64,000 nt of DNA from positions 1 through 64,000 of the forward strand of contig PHAR01000004.1 of the NCBI GenBank assembly GCA_002840405.1, in the 5' to 3' direction. Shown here piece by piece: positions 47,391 through 56,522 of this stretch. The stretch comes from Deltaproteobacteria bacterium HGW-Deltaproteobacteria-8 (GTDB lineage: Bacteria; Desulfobacterota; Desulfovibrionia; Desulfovibrionales; Desulfovibrionaceae). A model generated the notes under the pieces. The model had not been told where the DNA came from. It saw only the letters and a program-made list of their open reading frames with translations, and did no database searches. The position numbers and the translations under genes were made by a program. Positions within the stretch are counted from its first letter, which is position 1. The number at the start of each line of letters is the position of its first letter.

Positions 47391-47811
47391 TGGTGTGTAC
47401 CTTTACGATTATGGCGGCCGAGGTACGTCGGTTGTCAAACAGCATCGTTGCACACACATTCGGGGGAATCACTTGAGGAGCATGAGGGGCAGGAACGGTC
47501 AGATGTTTCGACATAAACTCATCCTAATTTCAAACTGAAATTAGTGCCATATGAAAATACGCGCTTATTCGGTACGCCGCTCGCAACCCAATGTCATGGC
47601 CTCGAACGCCATCCATATTCGGGAGCTATTCCCGTTCTCGGGAAATTTGCCCAGACAATGCACGCCATTCTCCATGGCAAATCAGTGCATCTCCCTATTT
47701 ACCAGACAGGACCCCATGCATACACGACACCATCATGGGAATCTCACCTAACGACACGGTTGCATCTTCCCTCTGCTGATTGGCGAGGATGCGGTCCTTG
47801 GAGGGGTCTGT
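47391..47811. other. Gene-free region upstream of tex with AT-rich palindrome
   Basis: No convincing frame. The outstanding element is CTAATTTCA-AAC-TGAAATTAG at 47523-47543, a perfect 9-base inverted repeat with 3-base spacer. It is about 135 bases upstream of tex and could be an operator or a small hairpin. Around it are AT-rich bases that could hold the tex promoter. Confidence 0.45.
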
Positions 47812-48006
47812 ATGTCACGCGATGCCGAATACGCGCAGAAGCAATTCCGTGCGGCAAAGGCCGAGAGAGCCAAAAGCGAACAGGTAGACAACGAACTGCG
47901 CGCATTGCGTAGCAAGCTGAAAGCCCTGGAGGAAAAGGTTTCCAGCCTCTCAACTGAGCTGACAACGAGAAGGGTCATTGGGGAGAACAAGCGCGGATTT
48001 TCCTGA
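47812..48006 (+). CDS. Small coiled-coil protein, hypothetical
   Basis: A 64-aa, very charged frame. The sequence SRDAEYAQKQFRAAKAERAK and KLKALEEKVSSLSTEL forms continuous heptad-like helices, so a coiled coil is likely. GGAGGGG lies 5 bases before the ATG, supporting translation. No family recognised. It stands alone about 120 bases before the glutamate-synthase-like gene, on the same strand. Confidence 0.45.
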   Translation: MSRDAEYAQKQFRAAKAERAKSEQVDNELRALRSKLKALEEKVSSLSTELTTRRVIGENKRGFS

Positions 48007-48130
48007 GAGCAGAATGTGAGCTGAAGAGCACTCGAGGTGCACTAGGTCTAGGGGGGCATTGCTCGGAAGAACACAGGAGCACGTGCCAAGGGCAAGATTA
48101 TCTGACGGTATCATTGTAACGGGAGGAAGT

Positions 48131-49771
48131 ATGTCTCAGTGGTCCAAAAACAACGACGTTCTGAACACTGTTAACCGGGGCAACCCCTGTGAATCCGGCC
48201 TGTGCACCCTGTGCCGCGCCGACTGCTCCGGCAAGTGCGAGACCTGGCTCTCCAGCCTCAAGGGCCGCAGCCTGCTCTACCCCCGCGATTTCGGCACCGT
48301 CACTGCGGGCAGCAACAACACCTGCCATGTCGGCGTCAGCTACAACTCCCTACGCATCCAAGGCTACAACTACGGTGCGGACGGCCTCGCCCAGAACATG
48401 TCCACCTCTCCAGACAACTGCCTGTTCACCAAAGTCAACCTGGAGACGAGCTTCGGCAACGAGGATCCGGTCAAATGCCGCCTGCCCCTCATGACGGGCG
48501 CACTGGGCTCCACCTTCATCGCCGCCAAGTACTGGGACTCCTTCGCCATCGGCGGCTCCCTTGTGGGCATCCCCGTGGTCGTGGGCGAGAACGTCGTTGG
48601 CGTGGATCGTCAGTCCAAGCTCTCAAGCAAGAAGATCACCAAGGCCCCGGAACTGGACCGCCGCGTAGAGACCTACCTGCGCTATCACGACGGGTATGGC
48701 GCCATCATCGTGCAGATGAACGTGGAGGACACCCGCAACGGCGTGGCCGAGTATGTCATCAATAAGTACGGCGACAAGGTCTGCATTGAGCTGAAGTGGG
48801 GCCAAGGCGCCAAGAACATCGGCGGCGAGATCGAGGTGGACAGCCTGGATTATGCCCTGTTCCTGAAGGACCGCGGCTACCTGGTGGACCCGGACCCAGA
48901 GGACCCCAAGGTCCAGCATGCCTTCAAGAGCGGCGCAATCCGCGGCTTCGCCCGTCACAGCCGCTTGGGCTACACCGACCTCTCCTCCGAGGCCCAGGTG
49001 CGCGAGAACTTCATGCAGTCCGTGGCCTACCTGCGCAAGCTGGGCTACAAGCGCATCTCGCTCAAGACCGGCTCCTACGGCATGGAAGCCCTGGCCATGT
49101 CCATCAAGTACGCCAGCGACGCCAACCTCGACCTGCTGACCATCGACGGCTCCGGCGGCGGCACGGGCATGAGCCCCTGGAACATGATGGAGACCTGGGG
49201 CGTGCCGAGCATCCTGCTGCACTCCAAGGCCCATGAATACGCCGCCCTGCTGGCCGCGCGCGGACGCAAGGTGGTGGATATGTCCTTTGCCGGCGGCTTT
49301 GCCCGCGAGGACCATATCTTCAAGGCCATGGCCCTGGGCGCGCCGTTCACCAAGCTCATTTGCATGGGCCGGGCCATCATGATCCCCGGCTTTGTCGGTG
49401 CCAACATCGAGGGTGCGCTCCATCCCGAGCGCAAGGCCCAGGTCTTCGGCAACTGGGACATCATCCCCAAGACCGTGAGCGACCTTGGCACCTCTCCGGA
49501 TCAGATCTTTGCTTGCTACGAGGACGTGAAGAAAAAGGTCGGGGCCAAGGAGATCAAGAACATTCCCTACGGGGCCATCGCCTTCTACACCCTGGCCGAC
49601 AAGCTCTCCTGCGGGCTGCAGCAACTCCTGGCCGGAGCGCGCAGGTTCTCCCTGTCCGAACTGTGCCGCAACGACATCGCCTCCGCCAACCGCGAGACCG
49701 CGCACGAGACGGGCATTCCGTTCATTACCACTGTGCAGGACGAGACTGCCAGGAAGATCCTGGAGTCCTGA
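48131..49771 (+). CDS. FMN-binding glutamate synthase-like protein
   Basis: A 546-aa protein of the glutamate synthase FMN-domain family, as in archaeal-type GltB. A cysteine-rich N-terminus (CESGLCTLCRADCSGKC) probably binds an Fe-S cluster. The barrel has the FMN/glutamate synthase signatures around EIKWGQGAKN-like ELKWGQGAKNIGG, TIDGSGGGTGMSPWNMMETW and the late SFAGGFAREDHIFKAMALGA. No glutaminase domain and no small subunit gene are adjacent, so the reaction may differ from classical GOGAT. GGGAGGAAG precedes the ATG. Confidence 0.85.
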   Translation: MSQWSKNNDVLNTVNRGNPCESGLCTLCRADCSGKCETWLSSLKGRSLLYPRDFGTVTAGSNNTCHVGVSYNSLRIQGYNYGADGLAQNMSTSPDNCLFTKVNLETSFGNEDPVKCRLPLMTGALGSTFIAAKYWDSFAIGGSLVGIPVVVGENVVGVDRQSKLSSKKITKAPELDRRVETYLRYHDGYGAIIVQMNVEDTRNGVAEYVINKYGDKVCIELKWGQGAKNIGGEIEVDSLDYALFLKDRGYLVDPDPEDPKVQHAFKSGAIRGFARHSRLGYTDLSSEAQVRENFMQSVAYLRKLGYKRISLKTGSYGMEALAMSIKYASDANLDLLTIDGSGGGTGMSPWNMMETWGVPSILLHSKAHEYAALLAARGRKVVDMSFAGGFAREDHIFKAMALGAPFTKLICMGRAIMIPGFVGANIEGALHPERKAQVFGNWDIIPKTVSDLGTSPDQIFACYEDVKKKVGAKEIKNIPYGAIAFYTLADKLSCGLQQLLAGARRFSLSELCRNDIASANRETAHETGIPFITTVQDETARKILES

Positions 49772-49778
49772 CCCGAAA

Positions 49779-49816
49779 GAGGCCCCTTCCTCATCTGGTG
49801 AGTGGGAAGGGGCCTC
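49779..49816 (+). terminator. Hairpin after the glutamate synthase-like gene
   Basis: GAGGCCCCTTCC pairs perfectly with GGAAGGGGCCTC across a 14-base loop, 7 bases after the stop. There is no T-tract, so it may act as an mRNA 3' stabiliser or partial terminator. Confidence 0.6.
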
Positions 49817-49895
49817 CACCCAGCTTGGCTCGGCACGATGGGCATGCTAGTGTCTGCACGTATCCCGGAATGGATCAGGGCATCAGGCGGAGCTT

Positions 49896-51062
49896 ATGCA
49901 CGACATGCGCAGAACCAAGGCTCAACTCATCGAGGAACTCCAACGGCTCCGCCACAGAGAGGCGCACACGGACGCCCTTGCCAGGGAACACGAGCGCGTC
50001 GAACGCGCCATGCGCGAGCGCGTAAAGGAGCTGAATTGCCTGTATGGCATCTCGCACCTGGCGCAAAACCGGGACCTGCCCCTGGATGAGATGATCCGGC
50101 AGGTTGGGGAACTGGTCTGCGCCTCCTGGCAGTACCCAGAGATAACCTGTGCCCGCATCCGCATCGAGTCTCAAGACAGCACCACCCGAAACTATCGCCC
50201 CAGCGCCTGGAGCCAGTCCAGCCCCATATCCATCCAAGAGGAACGCCTTGGCGAGATCGAGGTCCTTTACCTGGAAAAGCGCCCGGAGAGTGACGAGGGA
50301 CCGTTCCTGCGCGAGGAGCGCAACCTCATCGACGCCGTGGCCCACAAGCTGGGCCGCCTGGTGCAGGCCAGCCGCACCGAAGCCCACATGCGCGTCCTCT
50401 CACGAGAACTCATCAAGGCTCAGGAAAACGAGCGCCTGCGCATCGCCACGGAGCTGCACGACCATCTGGCCCAGGACCTGGCAGCGCTCAAGCTCGACCT
50501 GGGGGAGCTCATGGAGCAGCCCCCACCCCCCGGCCCGCCCATGCAACAACGTCTGGCAGAGCTGACAGAGGGGCTCTCCAAGGCCATAACCTCCATACGC
50601 GATCTGGCCTATGACCTGCTCCCACCCGGCTTGGAGGATCTGGGCCTCGTGCGCACCCTGGCGCGCTACTGCGCGGACTTCGCCAACCGCAGCGGGCTTG
50701 TGGTGGACTTCTTCGCCGATGGCATGGAGGGTGTGCGCCTGGGCTTCGAGACCCAGATCAACATCTACCGGCTGGTCCAGGAATCCCTGACCAACGTGCG
50801 AAAGCACGCCCAGGCTGGCCAGGCCACGGTGCGCATCATCCGTTCGTATCCGAGCATCATCGTGCGCATCGAGGACGATGGCCAGGGCGTTGACTTGGAG
50901 CCCCGCCAGGACGAATTTTATCAGGCCAAGAAGATGGGCATCTGGGGCATGCGCGAACGGGCCAGGCTCCTGGGTGGACGCATCACCCTGCGCTCTCGCC
51001 CAGGCCAGGGCATGCGCATCCACATCGAAATACCCCTGGAGAACATGAACAATGGTGCGTAA
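49896..51062 (+). CDS. Soluble sensor histidine kinase (NarL-type, HisKA_3)
   Basis: A 388-aa kinase without membrane segments. A coiled N-terminus is followed by a GAF-like sensor region (about residues 45-165, LNCLYGISHLAQNRDLPLDE), then the phospho-acceptor block with the His in ATELHDHLAQDLAAL, and the HATPase_c domain (QESLTNVRKHAQA, EDDGQGVD, GIWGMRERARLLGG). It senses a cytoplasmic signal I cannot name. Its 3' end overlaps the response regulator by 11 bases, so the two are a coupled pair. Confidence 0.88.
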   Translation: MHDMRRTKAQLIEELQRLRHREAHTDALAREHERVERAMRERVKELNCLYGISHLAQNRDLPLDEMIRQVGELVCASWQYPEITCARIRIESQDSTTRNYRPSAWSQSSPISIQEERLGEIEVLYLEKRPESDEGPFLREERNLIDAVAHKLGRLVQASRTEAHMRVLSRELIKAQENERLRIATELHDHLAQDLAALKLDLGELMEQPPPPGPPMQQRLAELTEGLSKAITSIRDLAYDLLPPGLEDLGLVRTLARYCADFANRSGLVVDFFADGMEGVRLGFETQINIYRLVQESLTNVRKHAQAGQATVRIIRSYPSIIVRIEDDGQGVDLEPRQDEFYQAKKMGIWGMRERARLLGGRITLRSRPGQGMRIHIEIPLENMNNGA

Positions 51063-51726
51063 ACACAAGCTGCTGGTCATAGACGACCACCCCATGTTCC
51101 GTGATGGGGTGAAGACCATCGTCCGGGCCAACCCGGCCTATGACATCATCGCCGAGGCCGGGACCTGCGCCGAGGGGCTCTCCCTGGCACGGAGCCTCCA
51201 GCCCGACCTTGTCATCGTGGACATCTCCCTGCCCGACGGCAATGGCATCGACCTTGCGCGCGACATCCTCGCCTGCACGCCTCAGGTCAAGGTGCTCATG
51301 CTCAGCATGCACACCAAGGTGGAATTCATTTCCACGGCCTTCCAGGCTGGGGTCTCGGCCTATCTGGCCAAGGATTCCAGCCGGGACCAGCTCCTGCAAG
51401 CCCTGGACGCGGTGGTGGCTGGTAAGCAGTACCTGGATGGCTCCCTCTCGCCCAAGGTGGTCAGCGAGTTGCTCGTGCGCACAAACTCGGAAACACACAT
51501 GGCGGATGCCTCCTACGGCAGGCTCTCACGGCGTGAGCAGCAGATATTGCGGCTTCTCGCCGAAGGGCAAGCTCCGGCGGCCATTGCCGAGCGGCTGTTC
51601 ATCTCCCGCAAGACCGTGGAGAACCACCGCACCAACATCCTCCACAAGCTCGACATCAAAAGCCCCGTGGCCTTGGTGCGCTACGCCGCGCGCATGGGTC
51701 TCATCGACCTGGACACACCTGAATAG
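51052..51726 (+). CDS. NarL/FixJ-family response regulator
   Basis: A 224-aa response regulator. The receiver domain has the acidic pair DDHPMF, the phosphorylation Asp in DLVIVDISLPDG and the Lys in AYLAKDSS. The C-terminal LuxR-type HTH reads LSRREQQILRLLAEGQAPAA and SRKTVENHRTNILHKL. It is partner of the upstream kinase, and its targets are unknown. The pair may regulate the glutamate synthase-like gene on the same strand, but I see no repeated operator. Confidence 0.92.
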   Translation: MVRKHKLLVIDDHPMFRDGVKTIVRANPAYDIIAEAGTCAEGLSLARSLQPDLVIVDISLPDGNGIDLARDILACTPQVKVLMLSMHTKVEFISTAFQAGVSAYLAKDSSRDQLLQALDAVVAGKQYLDGSLSPKVVSELLVRTNSETHMADASYGRLSRREQQILRLLAEGQAPAAIAERLFISRKTVENHRTNILHKLDIKSPVALVRYAARMGLIDLDTPE

Positions 51727-52118
51727 AATCGCACCCCACGGGCACTTGTGTGCGAATCTTGAGGTCTGGGCGAAAATCCCAGACCAACCCCTTGCTCTCC
51801 CCAGAAACGAACAGCGGGGTGACCTGCCCCCACGAGTTGTACCACTCATTGCGTTGTCTGGACTCCCTACTCGAGTCCAGAGGTGGCCCCCCAGGGGAGC
51901 ACAGCTCGAGGCCAAGCGGGAATATGCCCACCGTATTACTGGGCTGCATTCAAGCTGACAGGGATGGCCAGGATGACACTCCCCGTGTGGGGATTATTGG
52001 GCAAGGACTGTCCATGGTTGTCCAGGACAGCTGAAGTCGTTGGTGAAAATCCTGGGGGCATCCCCTGGACGAGCGCTTTGAAAGAGCCCGAGGCGTCAGG
52101 AAATCCGATCCGTCTTGC
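51727..52118. other. Gene-free region with a 9-base inverted repeat
   Basis: No convincing gene. TCTGGACTC and GAGTCCAGA (51857-51865, 51873-51881) form a hairpin with a 7-base loop and no T-tract. It lies between two convergent genes and may end either transcript. Short open frames on both strands show no recognisable motif. Confidence 0.4.
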
Positions 52119-53687
52119 CTAGGTTCGCGCAGCCTGCGCCTTGCCCACGCCCTTGCGGTAGATGACCTTGTCGTCGTCCACCGCATAGAATCCGGCCAGC
52201 CGGGCGCAGGCGACGTAGCCGTGCTTCTCGTAGAACCGCCGGGTGGGCTGGTACTGCTCGCGTGAGGACGTCTCGGCATAGATGCTGCGCGCGCCGCGCG
52301 CGGCCATGTCCGCCTCGGCCTGCTCCAGCACCCGCCCGCCCAGGCCCTGGCCCTGGCAGTGCGGGGCCACGGCGATCCAGTACAGGTCGAAGCTGTCCGC
52401 CGTGCCGGGCACCGGACCAAAGCAGGCGTACCCGGCCAGGCCCTCGCGGCCGTCGGCAAAAATGAAGAAATACCCGCTCGCCTCCCCTTTGGCGAGATGC
52501 TCCTGAACCAGCTCCCCAGCCACGATCACCTCTTCGGCGTTGAAGAAGCCCGTGGCCCCGGTGAGCCGCCGCACGGCCTCGGCATCGCCGGGCGCCACCG
52601 CGCCGCGCCAGCGCAAAGACTCTCCGTCTGCAGCAGGCCCAGCCACAAAAGGCGCGGCCCCGCAGGGAACCTGCCGGGGTTGGGCGCCCGCCTGGGCCGC
52701 CTGGACAATACGCGCCACCAGCGCGTCGAAATCGAGCCCGGCCTGCTGCCCTGCGGCCACGAAGCCAGCGTCCGGGGCCAGGCAGGGGTTGGCGTTCACG
52801 TCGATGATCTGCGGCTGGGACGAGGCGTCAAGGCGAAAGTCCACGCGGGCGTAGCCGGAGAGCCCGAAGACCCGCCACGCGGCCAGGGCAATGTCGGCCA
52901 GACGGGCGACGAGCTGAGGCTCGTCCAGCGGGAAAGACCGCGTGGTCTCCCGTGCGGCGGAGCTCTCCTCGATCCATTTTGAGGCATAGGTGAGCACGCG
53001 GGAGTCCTGTTGCCAATGCTCCGGAAAGAGCATCTCCGCCGGTGGCAGGGTCTCGGGCCCGCCTGGTCCGTCCAGCAGGGACACGGCGAACTCGCGGCCC
53101 GGCAGGTAGGCCTCGGCCAGGAAGGGAAAACCCAGGGCGTCCGCGCGCGCGCGCAGCAATTCGGCCAGGTGTGCGGTGCTGTCGGCCTGCACCACCGCGT
53201 CCTCGGCAATGCCCACGGAACCGTGCTCGAACTCGGGCTTGAGGATGTACGCTCCGGCCCCGGGCGCGGCATCGCCGGGCAAAAGCGCACCCGCCAGCCA
53301 GGGGGGCGTCGGCAGCCCGGCCTGACGCAGGCGGCGTTTGACCATGCTCTTGCCCGCAGTGGCCAGGAGCGCCGCAGCCGGGCTGCCGGTGCACGGGATG
53401 CCGAGGGCCTCCAGCAGGGCCGGGGCGGCAAAGGCCAGGCGGTCCAGCCCGGCCACGTTCTCCGCCAGATTGAAGGCCACATCCGGCCGTAAGCGCGTGA
53501 ACTCCGAGCGCATGGTTAAGAGGTCCGGCACGAAGGGCACCAGCCGGGGCCTGTGCCCCAGGCGCGCAAGCGCTCCGGCCACGGCCTCGGCCTGGACCAG
53601 GCTGTCCAGGCGGTCAGGCGGAGCATCCGGTCCGAGTGGGTCATGCAGCACCGCGATGCTCAGGGCCGGAGTCACGGCCGGGTTCAT
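52119..53687 (-). CDS. ATP-grasp ligase/GNAT acetyltransferase fusion
   Basis: A 522-aa two-domain protein. Residues 1 to about 310 form a D-Ala-D-Ala-ligase-like ATP-grasp domain (FNLAENVAGL, TGKSMVKRRLRQAG-like ATAGKSMVKRRL, ILKPEFEHGSVGI, ARVDFRLDASSQPQIIDVNA, NPC). After a linker, residues about 350-515 are a GNAT domain with the acetyl-CoA loop IAVAPHCQGQGLGGRVLEQA and RRFYEKHGYV. It starts with ATG overlapping the preceding ligase stop by 4 bases, so translation is coupled. It would ligate an amino acid and acetylate it or its product. The substrates are unknown. Confidence 0.82.
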   Translation of the reverse strand: MNPAVTPALSIAVLHDPLGPDAPPDRLDSLVQAEAVAGALARLGHRPRLVPFVPDLLTMRSEFTRLRPDVAFNLAENVAGLDRLAFAAPALLEALGIPCTGSPAAALLATAGKSMVKRRLRQAGLPTPPWLAGALLPGDAAPGAGAYILKPEFEHGSVGIAEDAVVQADSTAHLAELLRARADALGFPFLAEAYLPGREFAVSLLDGPGGPETLPPAEMLFPEHWQQDSRVLTYASKWIEESSAARETTRSFPLDEPQLVARLADIALAAWRVFGLSGYARVDFRLDASSQPQIIDVNANPCLAPDAGFVAAGQQAGLDFDALVARIVQAAQAGAQPRQVPCGAAPFVAGPAADGESLRWRGAVAPGDAEAVRRLTGATGFFNAEEVIVAGELVQEHLAKGEASGYFFIFADGREGLAGYACFGPVPGTADSFDLYWIAVAPHCQGQGLGGRVLEQAEADMAARGARSIYAETSSREQYQPTRRFYEKHGYVACARLAGFYAVDDDKVIYRKGVGKAQAART

Positions 53688-54691
53688 GGCCGCACCTTGC
53701 GCTCCTTGTCCAAGGCCAGCGGCAGGCGCTCCAGGGCCGACTGCATGATCATGCGCAGCAGGTCCTGGTACTGGATGCCATTCATGCGGCACACTATGGG
53801 CAGGTCCGAGATCATGGGGTTCAGGCCAGCCAGCGGGTTGACCTCCATGAAGCTGGCCTTGCCCGCAGCGTCCAGACGGATGTCCACCCGGCCGCCGTCG
53901 CGGCAGCCCAGACACCGCCACACCGCCAGCGCCAGGTCCTGGGCTTCGATGGCGGCCTCGTCATCCGCAGGCAGGTATTCCACGACCTCTTCGAAGTTGG
54001 CCTTGTTGGTGTAGGAATAGGCCCCGAGCTCCGCCGCGCCCGAAAGCGCCACCTCCATGATGCCCACGGCCCGGGCCAGCTCACCCGTGCCCACGATGCC
54101 CACGGTGAACTCGCGCCCCGGAAGATACTGCTCCACAAGCACGGGCTGCTGGAAGCGCTTGAGGAGCGCCCGGCAGATGGCCATGAGCTGCTTGCGGTCG
54201 CCCGCGCGGGAGGCCGCGCTGACGCCCTTGCCCGTACCCTCGGCCACGGGCTTTGCGAACACGGGGTACGGCAGGCGCACCTGCGCGATATCCTTTTCCG
54301 TGCGCACCAGGGCGAAGTCCGGGGTGGGCAGGCCCGCGTCGCGCACGAAGCGCTTGCACGCGGCCTTGTCCAGGCACAAGGCCATGACCAGCGGGTCGGA
54401 GAAGGTGTAGGGAATCTCATAGGCGTCAAGCAGGGCCGGCACCAGGGCCTCGCGGCCAGGGCCGAACAGGCCTTCGGCGATGTTGAACACCAGGTCCCAG
54501 CGGCGGCCCCCGGCCAGGGCGCAGACCAGGGACTTGGCCGAGCCCACGCGCTCCACTTCCAGGCCCAGGCCGGTCAAGGCCAGGGCCAGGGCTTCGATGG
54601 TGTCCTCCTTGTCGAACTCTGCGGTCTGCTCCTCGCTGTAGCCCTGGGCCAGGTATTCGGACCGCAGGTCATAGACCAGCCCGACAATCAT
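53684..54691 (-). CDS. D-Ala-D-Ala ligase-like ATP-grasp enzyme
   Basis: A 335-aa ATP-grasp ligase. Family elements are DLVFNIAEGLFGPGREALVP, the ATP-binding VFAKPVAEGTGKGVSAASRA, VEQYLPGREFTVGIVG, and the metal site RVDIRLDAAGKASFMEVNPL. It is not the housekeeping Ddl: context is an overlapping operon with an aminomutase and a second ATP-grasp protein. It overlaps the kamA stop by 4 bases and the next gene by 4. Such enzymes couple two amino acids or a carboxylate and an amine with ATP. Confidence 0.85.
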   Translation of the reverse strand: MIVGLVYDLRSEYLAQGYSEEQTAEFDKEDTIEALALALTGLGLEVERVGSAKSLVCALAGGRRWDLVFNIAEGLFGPGREALVPALLDAYEIPYTFSDPLVMALCLDKAACKRFVRDAGLPTPDFALVRTEKDIAQVRLPYPVFAKPVAEGTGKGVSAASRAGDRKQLMAICRALLKRFQQPVLVEQYLPGREFTVGIVGTGELARAVGIMEVALSGAAELGAYSYTNKANFEEVVEYLPADDEAAIEAQDLALAVWRCLGCRDGGRVDIRLDAAGKASFMEVNPLAGLNPMISDLPIVCRMNGIQYQDLLRMIMQSALERLPLALDKERKVRP

Positions 54692-56022
54692 ACGGCCACC
54701 TTGCGCCTTGCGGTTTTCAGCTGCGCGGCCCCGGCCCCGGCGTTGTCCGGGTAGTGGTTGTCCGGGTAGTGGTACAGGCCGCCCGCATAGTTCAGCAGCC
54801 GCAACCCCTCGCCATCATGCCCCTGCGTGTAGTCCGGGGCCAGGGGGATCTTTCCGCCGCCGCCGGGCGCGTCGATGACGAAGGTCGGCATGGCGTAGCC
54901 CGAAAGCCGGCCGCGCAGAGCGCGCAGGATCTCCACCCCGCAGGACACGGGCGTGCGGAAGTGCCCGGAACCGCTGATGGGGTCGCACTGGTACAGATAG
55001 TAAGGCCGCACCCGGAAGGCCAGCAGGCCCTGGAAGAGCCGCCCCATGACCGCCGGCTCGTCGTTGACCCCGGCCAGCAGCACGGTCTGGCTCCCCAGCG
55101 GGATGCCCGCGTCGGCCAGACGCGAACAGGCTTGGCGCGACTCCTCGGTGAGCTCGGCCGGGTGGGCAAAGTGCAGGCTCATCCACAGGGGGTGGTGTTT
55201 CTTGAGCATGCGCGTGAGTTCCGGGGTGACGCGCTGGGGCAGCACCGCAGGCACCTTGGTGCCGATGCGCACGATCTGGACGTGCGGGATGGCCCGAAGC
55301 CGCGTGAGCAGCCAGTCCAGGGCCTCGCTCGGCAGGGTGAGGGGATCGCCCCCGGAGAGGAGCACATCCTGCACCTCCGGGGTGCGGGCGATGTAGTCCA
55401 GGCCCAGCTCCCAGCGCGCGCGCAGGCGTCCGGCCTGGCCTGCGCCGCCCATGCCGCGCGAGCGCGTGCAGTAGCGGCAGTAGGTGGAGCAGAAGTCCGT
55501 GACCAGGAAGAGCACGCGGTTGGGGTAGCGGTGCACCAGGCCGGGAACCGGTGTGTTGTGGTCCTCGCCCAGCGGGTCGTCGGCCTCGCCCGGGGCGCGC
55601 ACGGTCTCCCAACAGGAGGGCAGCACCATGCGCCTCAAGGGCTGGTCTGGGTCTTTCGGATCGAGCAGACGTGCGTAATAGGGCGTCACCGCCAGCGGCA
55701 GAGTGGATTTGGCCAGGCTGATGGCACGGCCTTCCGTTTCGGAAAGGTCGAGCAACCGGCTGGCGGACTCAAGATCGGTGATGCGATGCTTGAGCTGCCA
55801 GCGCCAGTCGCGCCAGTCGCGCTCGGTGGCGCCGGGGAAATATTGGTGAAGGAACTCGGTCAGAGGCAGGGGGCGGTACTCGTTGCGGACCGTCAGGGGG
55901 CTTGCGGAGGGAATGGATAGCGAATGGGAGGGGGGCTCTTCGGGGTCCTGTGCGGACTTGATCCCGCACGCCCCGCTGTCCGGAGGTTCAGACTCGTCTG
56001 CGCCCAGTCTGCATGCTTCCAT
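54688..56022 (-). CDS. kamA: Lysine 2,3-aminomutase (KamA family)
   Basis: A 444-aa PLP-dependent radical SAM enzyme interconverting L-lysine and L-beta-lysine. It has the conserved N-terminal WRDWRWQLKHRI, the SAM cluster motif CSTYCRYC (C178, C182, C185), SGGDPL, and IDAPGGGGK with the PLP lysine Lys391. The two residues that bind the lysine side-chain amine in the clostridial enzyme (D293, D330) are present as Asp347 and Asp384, at the right spacing, so lysine, not glutamate or EF-P, is the probable substrate. The tail holds a perfect 15-base duplication giving HYPDNHYPDN. The first about 45 residues are not conserved, so a later start is possible. Confidence 0.88.
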   Translation of the reverse strand: MEACRLGADESEPPDSGACGIKSAQDPEEPPSHSLSIPSASPLTVRNEYRPLPLTEFLHQYFPGATERDWRDWRWQLKHRITDLESASRLLDLSETEGRAISLAKSTLPLAVTPYYARLLDPKDPDQPLRRMVLPSCWETVRAPGEADDPLGEDHNTPVPGLVHRYPNRVLFLVTDFCSTYCRYCTRSRGMGGAGQAGRLRARWELGLDYIARTPEVQDVLLSGGDPLTLPSEALDWLLTRLRAIPHVQIVRIGTKVPAVLPQRVTPELTRMLKKHHPLWMSLHFAHPAELTEESRQACSRLADAGIPLGSQTVLLAGVNDEPAVMGRLFQGLLAFRVRPYYLYQCDPISGSGHFRTPVSCGVEILRALRGRLSGYAMPTFVIDAPGGGGKIPLAPDYTQGHDGEGLRLLNYAGGLYHYPDNHYPDNAGAGAAQLKTARRKVAV

Positions 56023-56522
56023 GTTCTTACGATCCTGTGGTTTCGGATGTATTCCAGGAGGGCCTGGACCCGTCTACGGCCTCTGCGTCCGGGCTCCTTG
56101 GCCCAGCGCATTTGCGCTGGCCAGATCGTCACCCGCGCTCTGGATTATGATGTTCCAGCAGCTGTAAAGTGCGCTACGCTTGGTCCCGGCGAATGACAAG
56201 TCCAATCATTGAGGTCTCCGCGCAAGCGGTGTCGGCTTGGTTCCCCCCGCTTGGGCCTTGGCACTGCAAGCAGACGCGGAAAAGGTCCCCCCAAGCGATC
56301 GCCCGCCTGGAAGCCAAGCACATAACCAGCATCAATAACACACAATTCATGGCGCACCGCTGAATGGCACCCAAGGAGTTCTGGAACATACATCGGTTGA
56401 GAGGACGCCCTCAATACAGCCCAATAGCGTCTGCTGCCGTTCAATATATATCCCAGGGCGCCCGACGCGTCACAGCCACGCCAAGGGGCGTTTTCCGCCA
56501 GTGCCGTTGGCAGGAACCGCCC
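56023..56522. other. Gene-free region upstream of kamA
   Basis: About 500 bases without a recognisable gene; several short frames show no known motif. It must contain the promoter of the kamA operon, but I find no clear -24/-12 or -35/-10 pair. Codon-like structure is weak and the base composition slightly lower in G+C than neighbours near 56340-56460, so it may be degenerate insert DNA. Confidence 0.35.

Noticed and set aside
51857-51881. Rho-independent terminator for the response regulator gene
   Set aside because: The inverted repeat lacks a T-tract on either side and lies 130 bases after the stop. I recorded it only as a hairpin.
53684-54691. Housekeeping D-alanine-D-alanine ligase (ddl)
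   Set aside because: It sits in a tight operon with kamA and a second ATP-grasp-GNAT protein, not with mur/fts genes, so a peptidoglycan role is unlikely.
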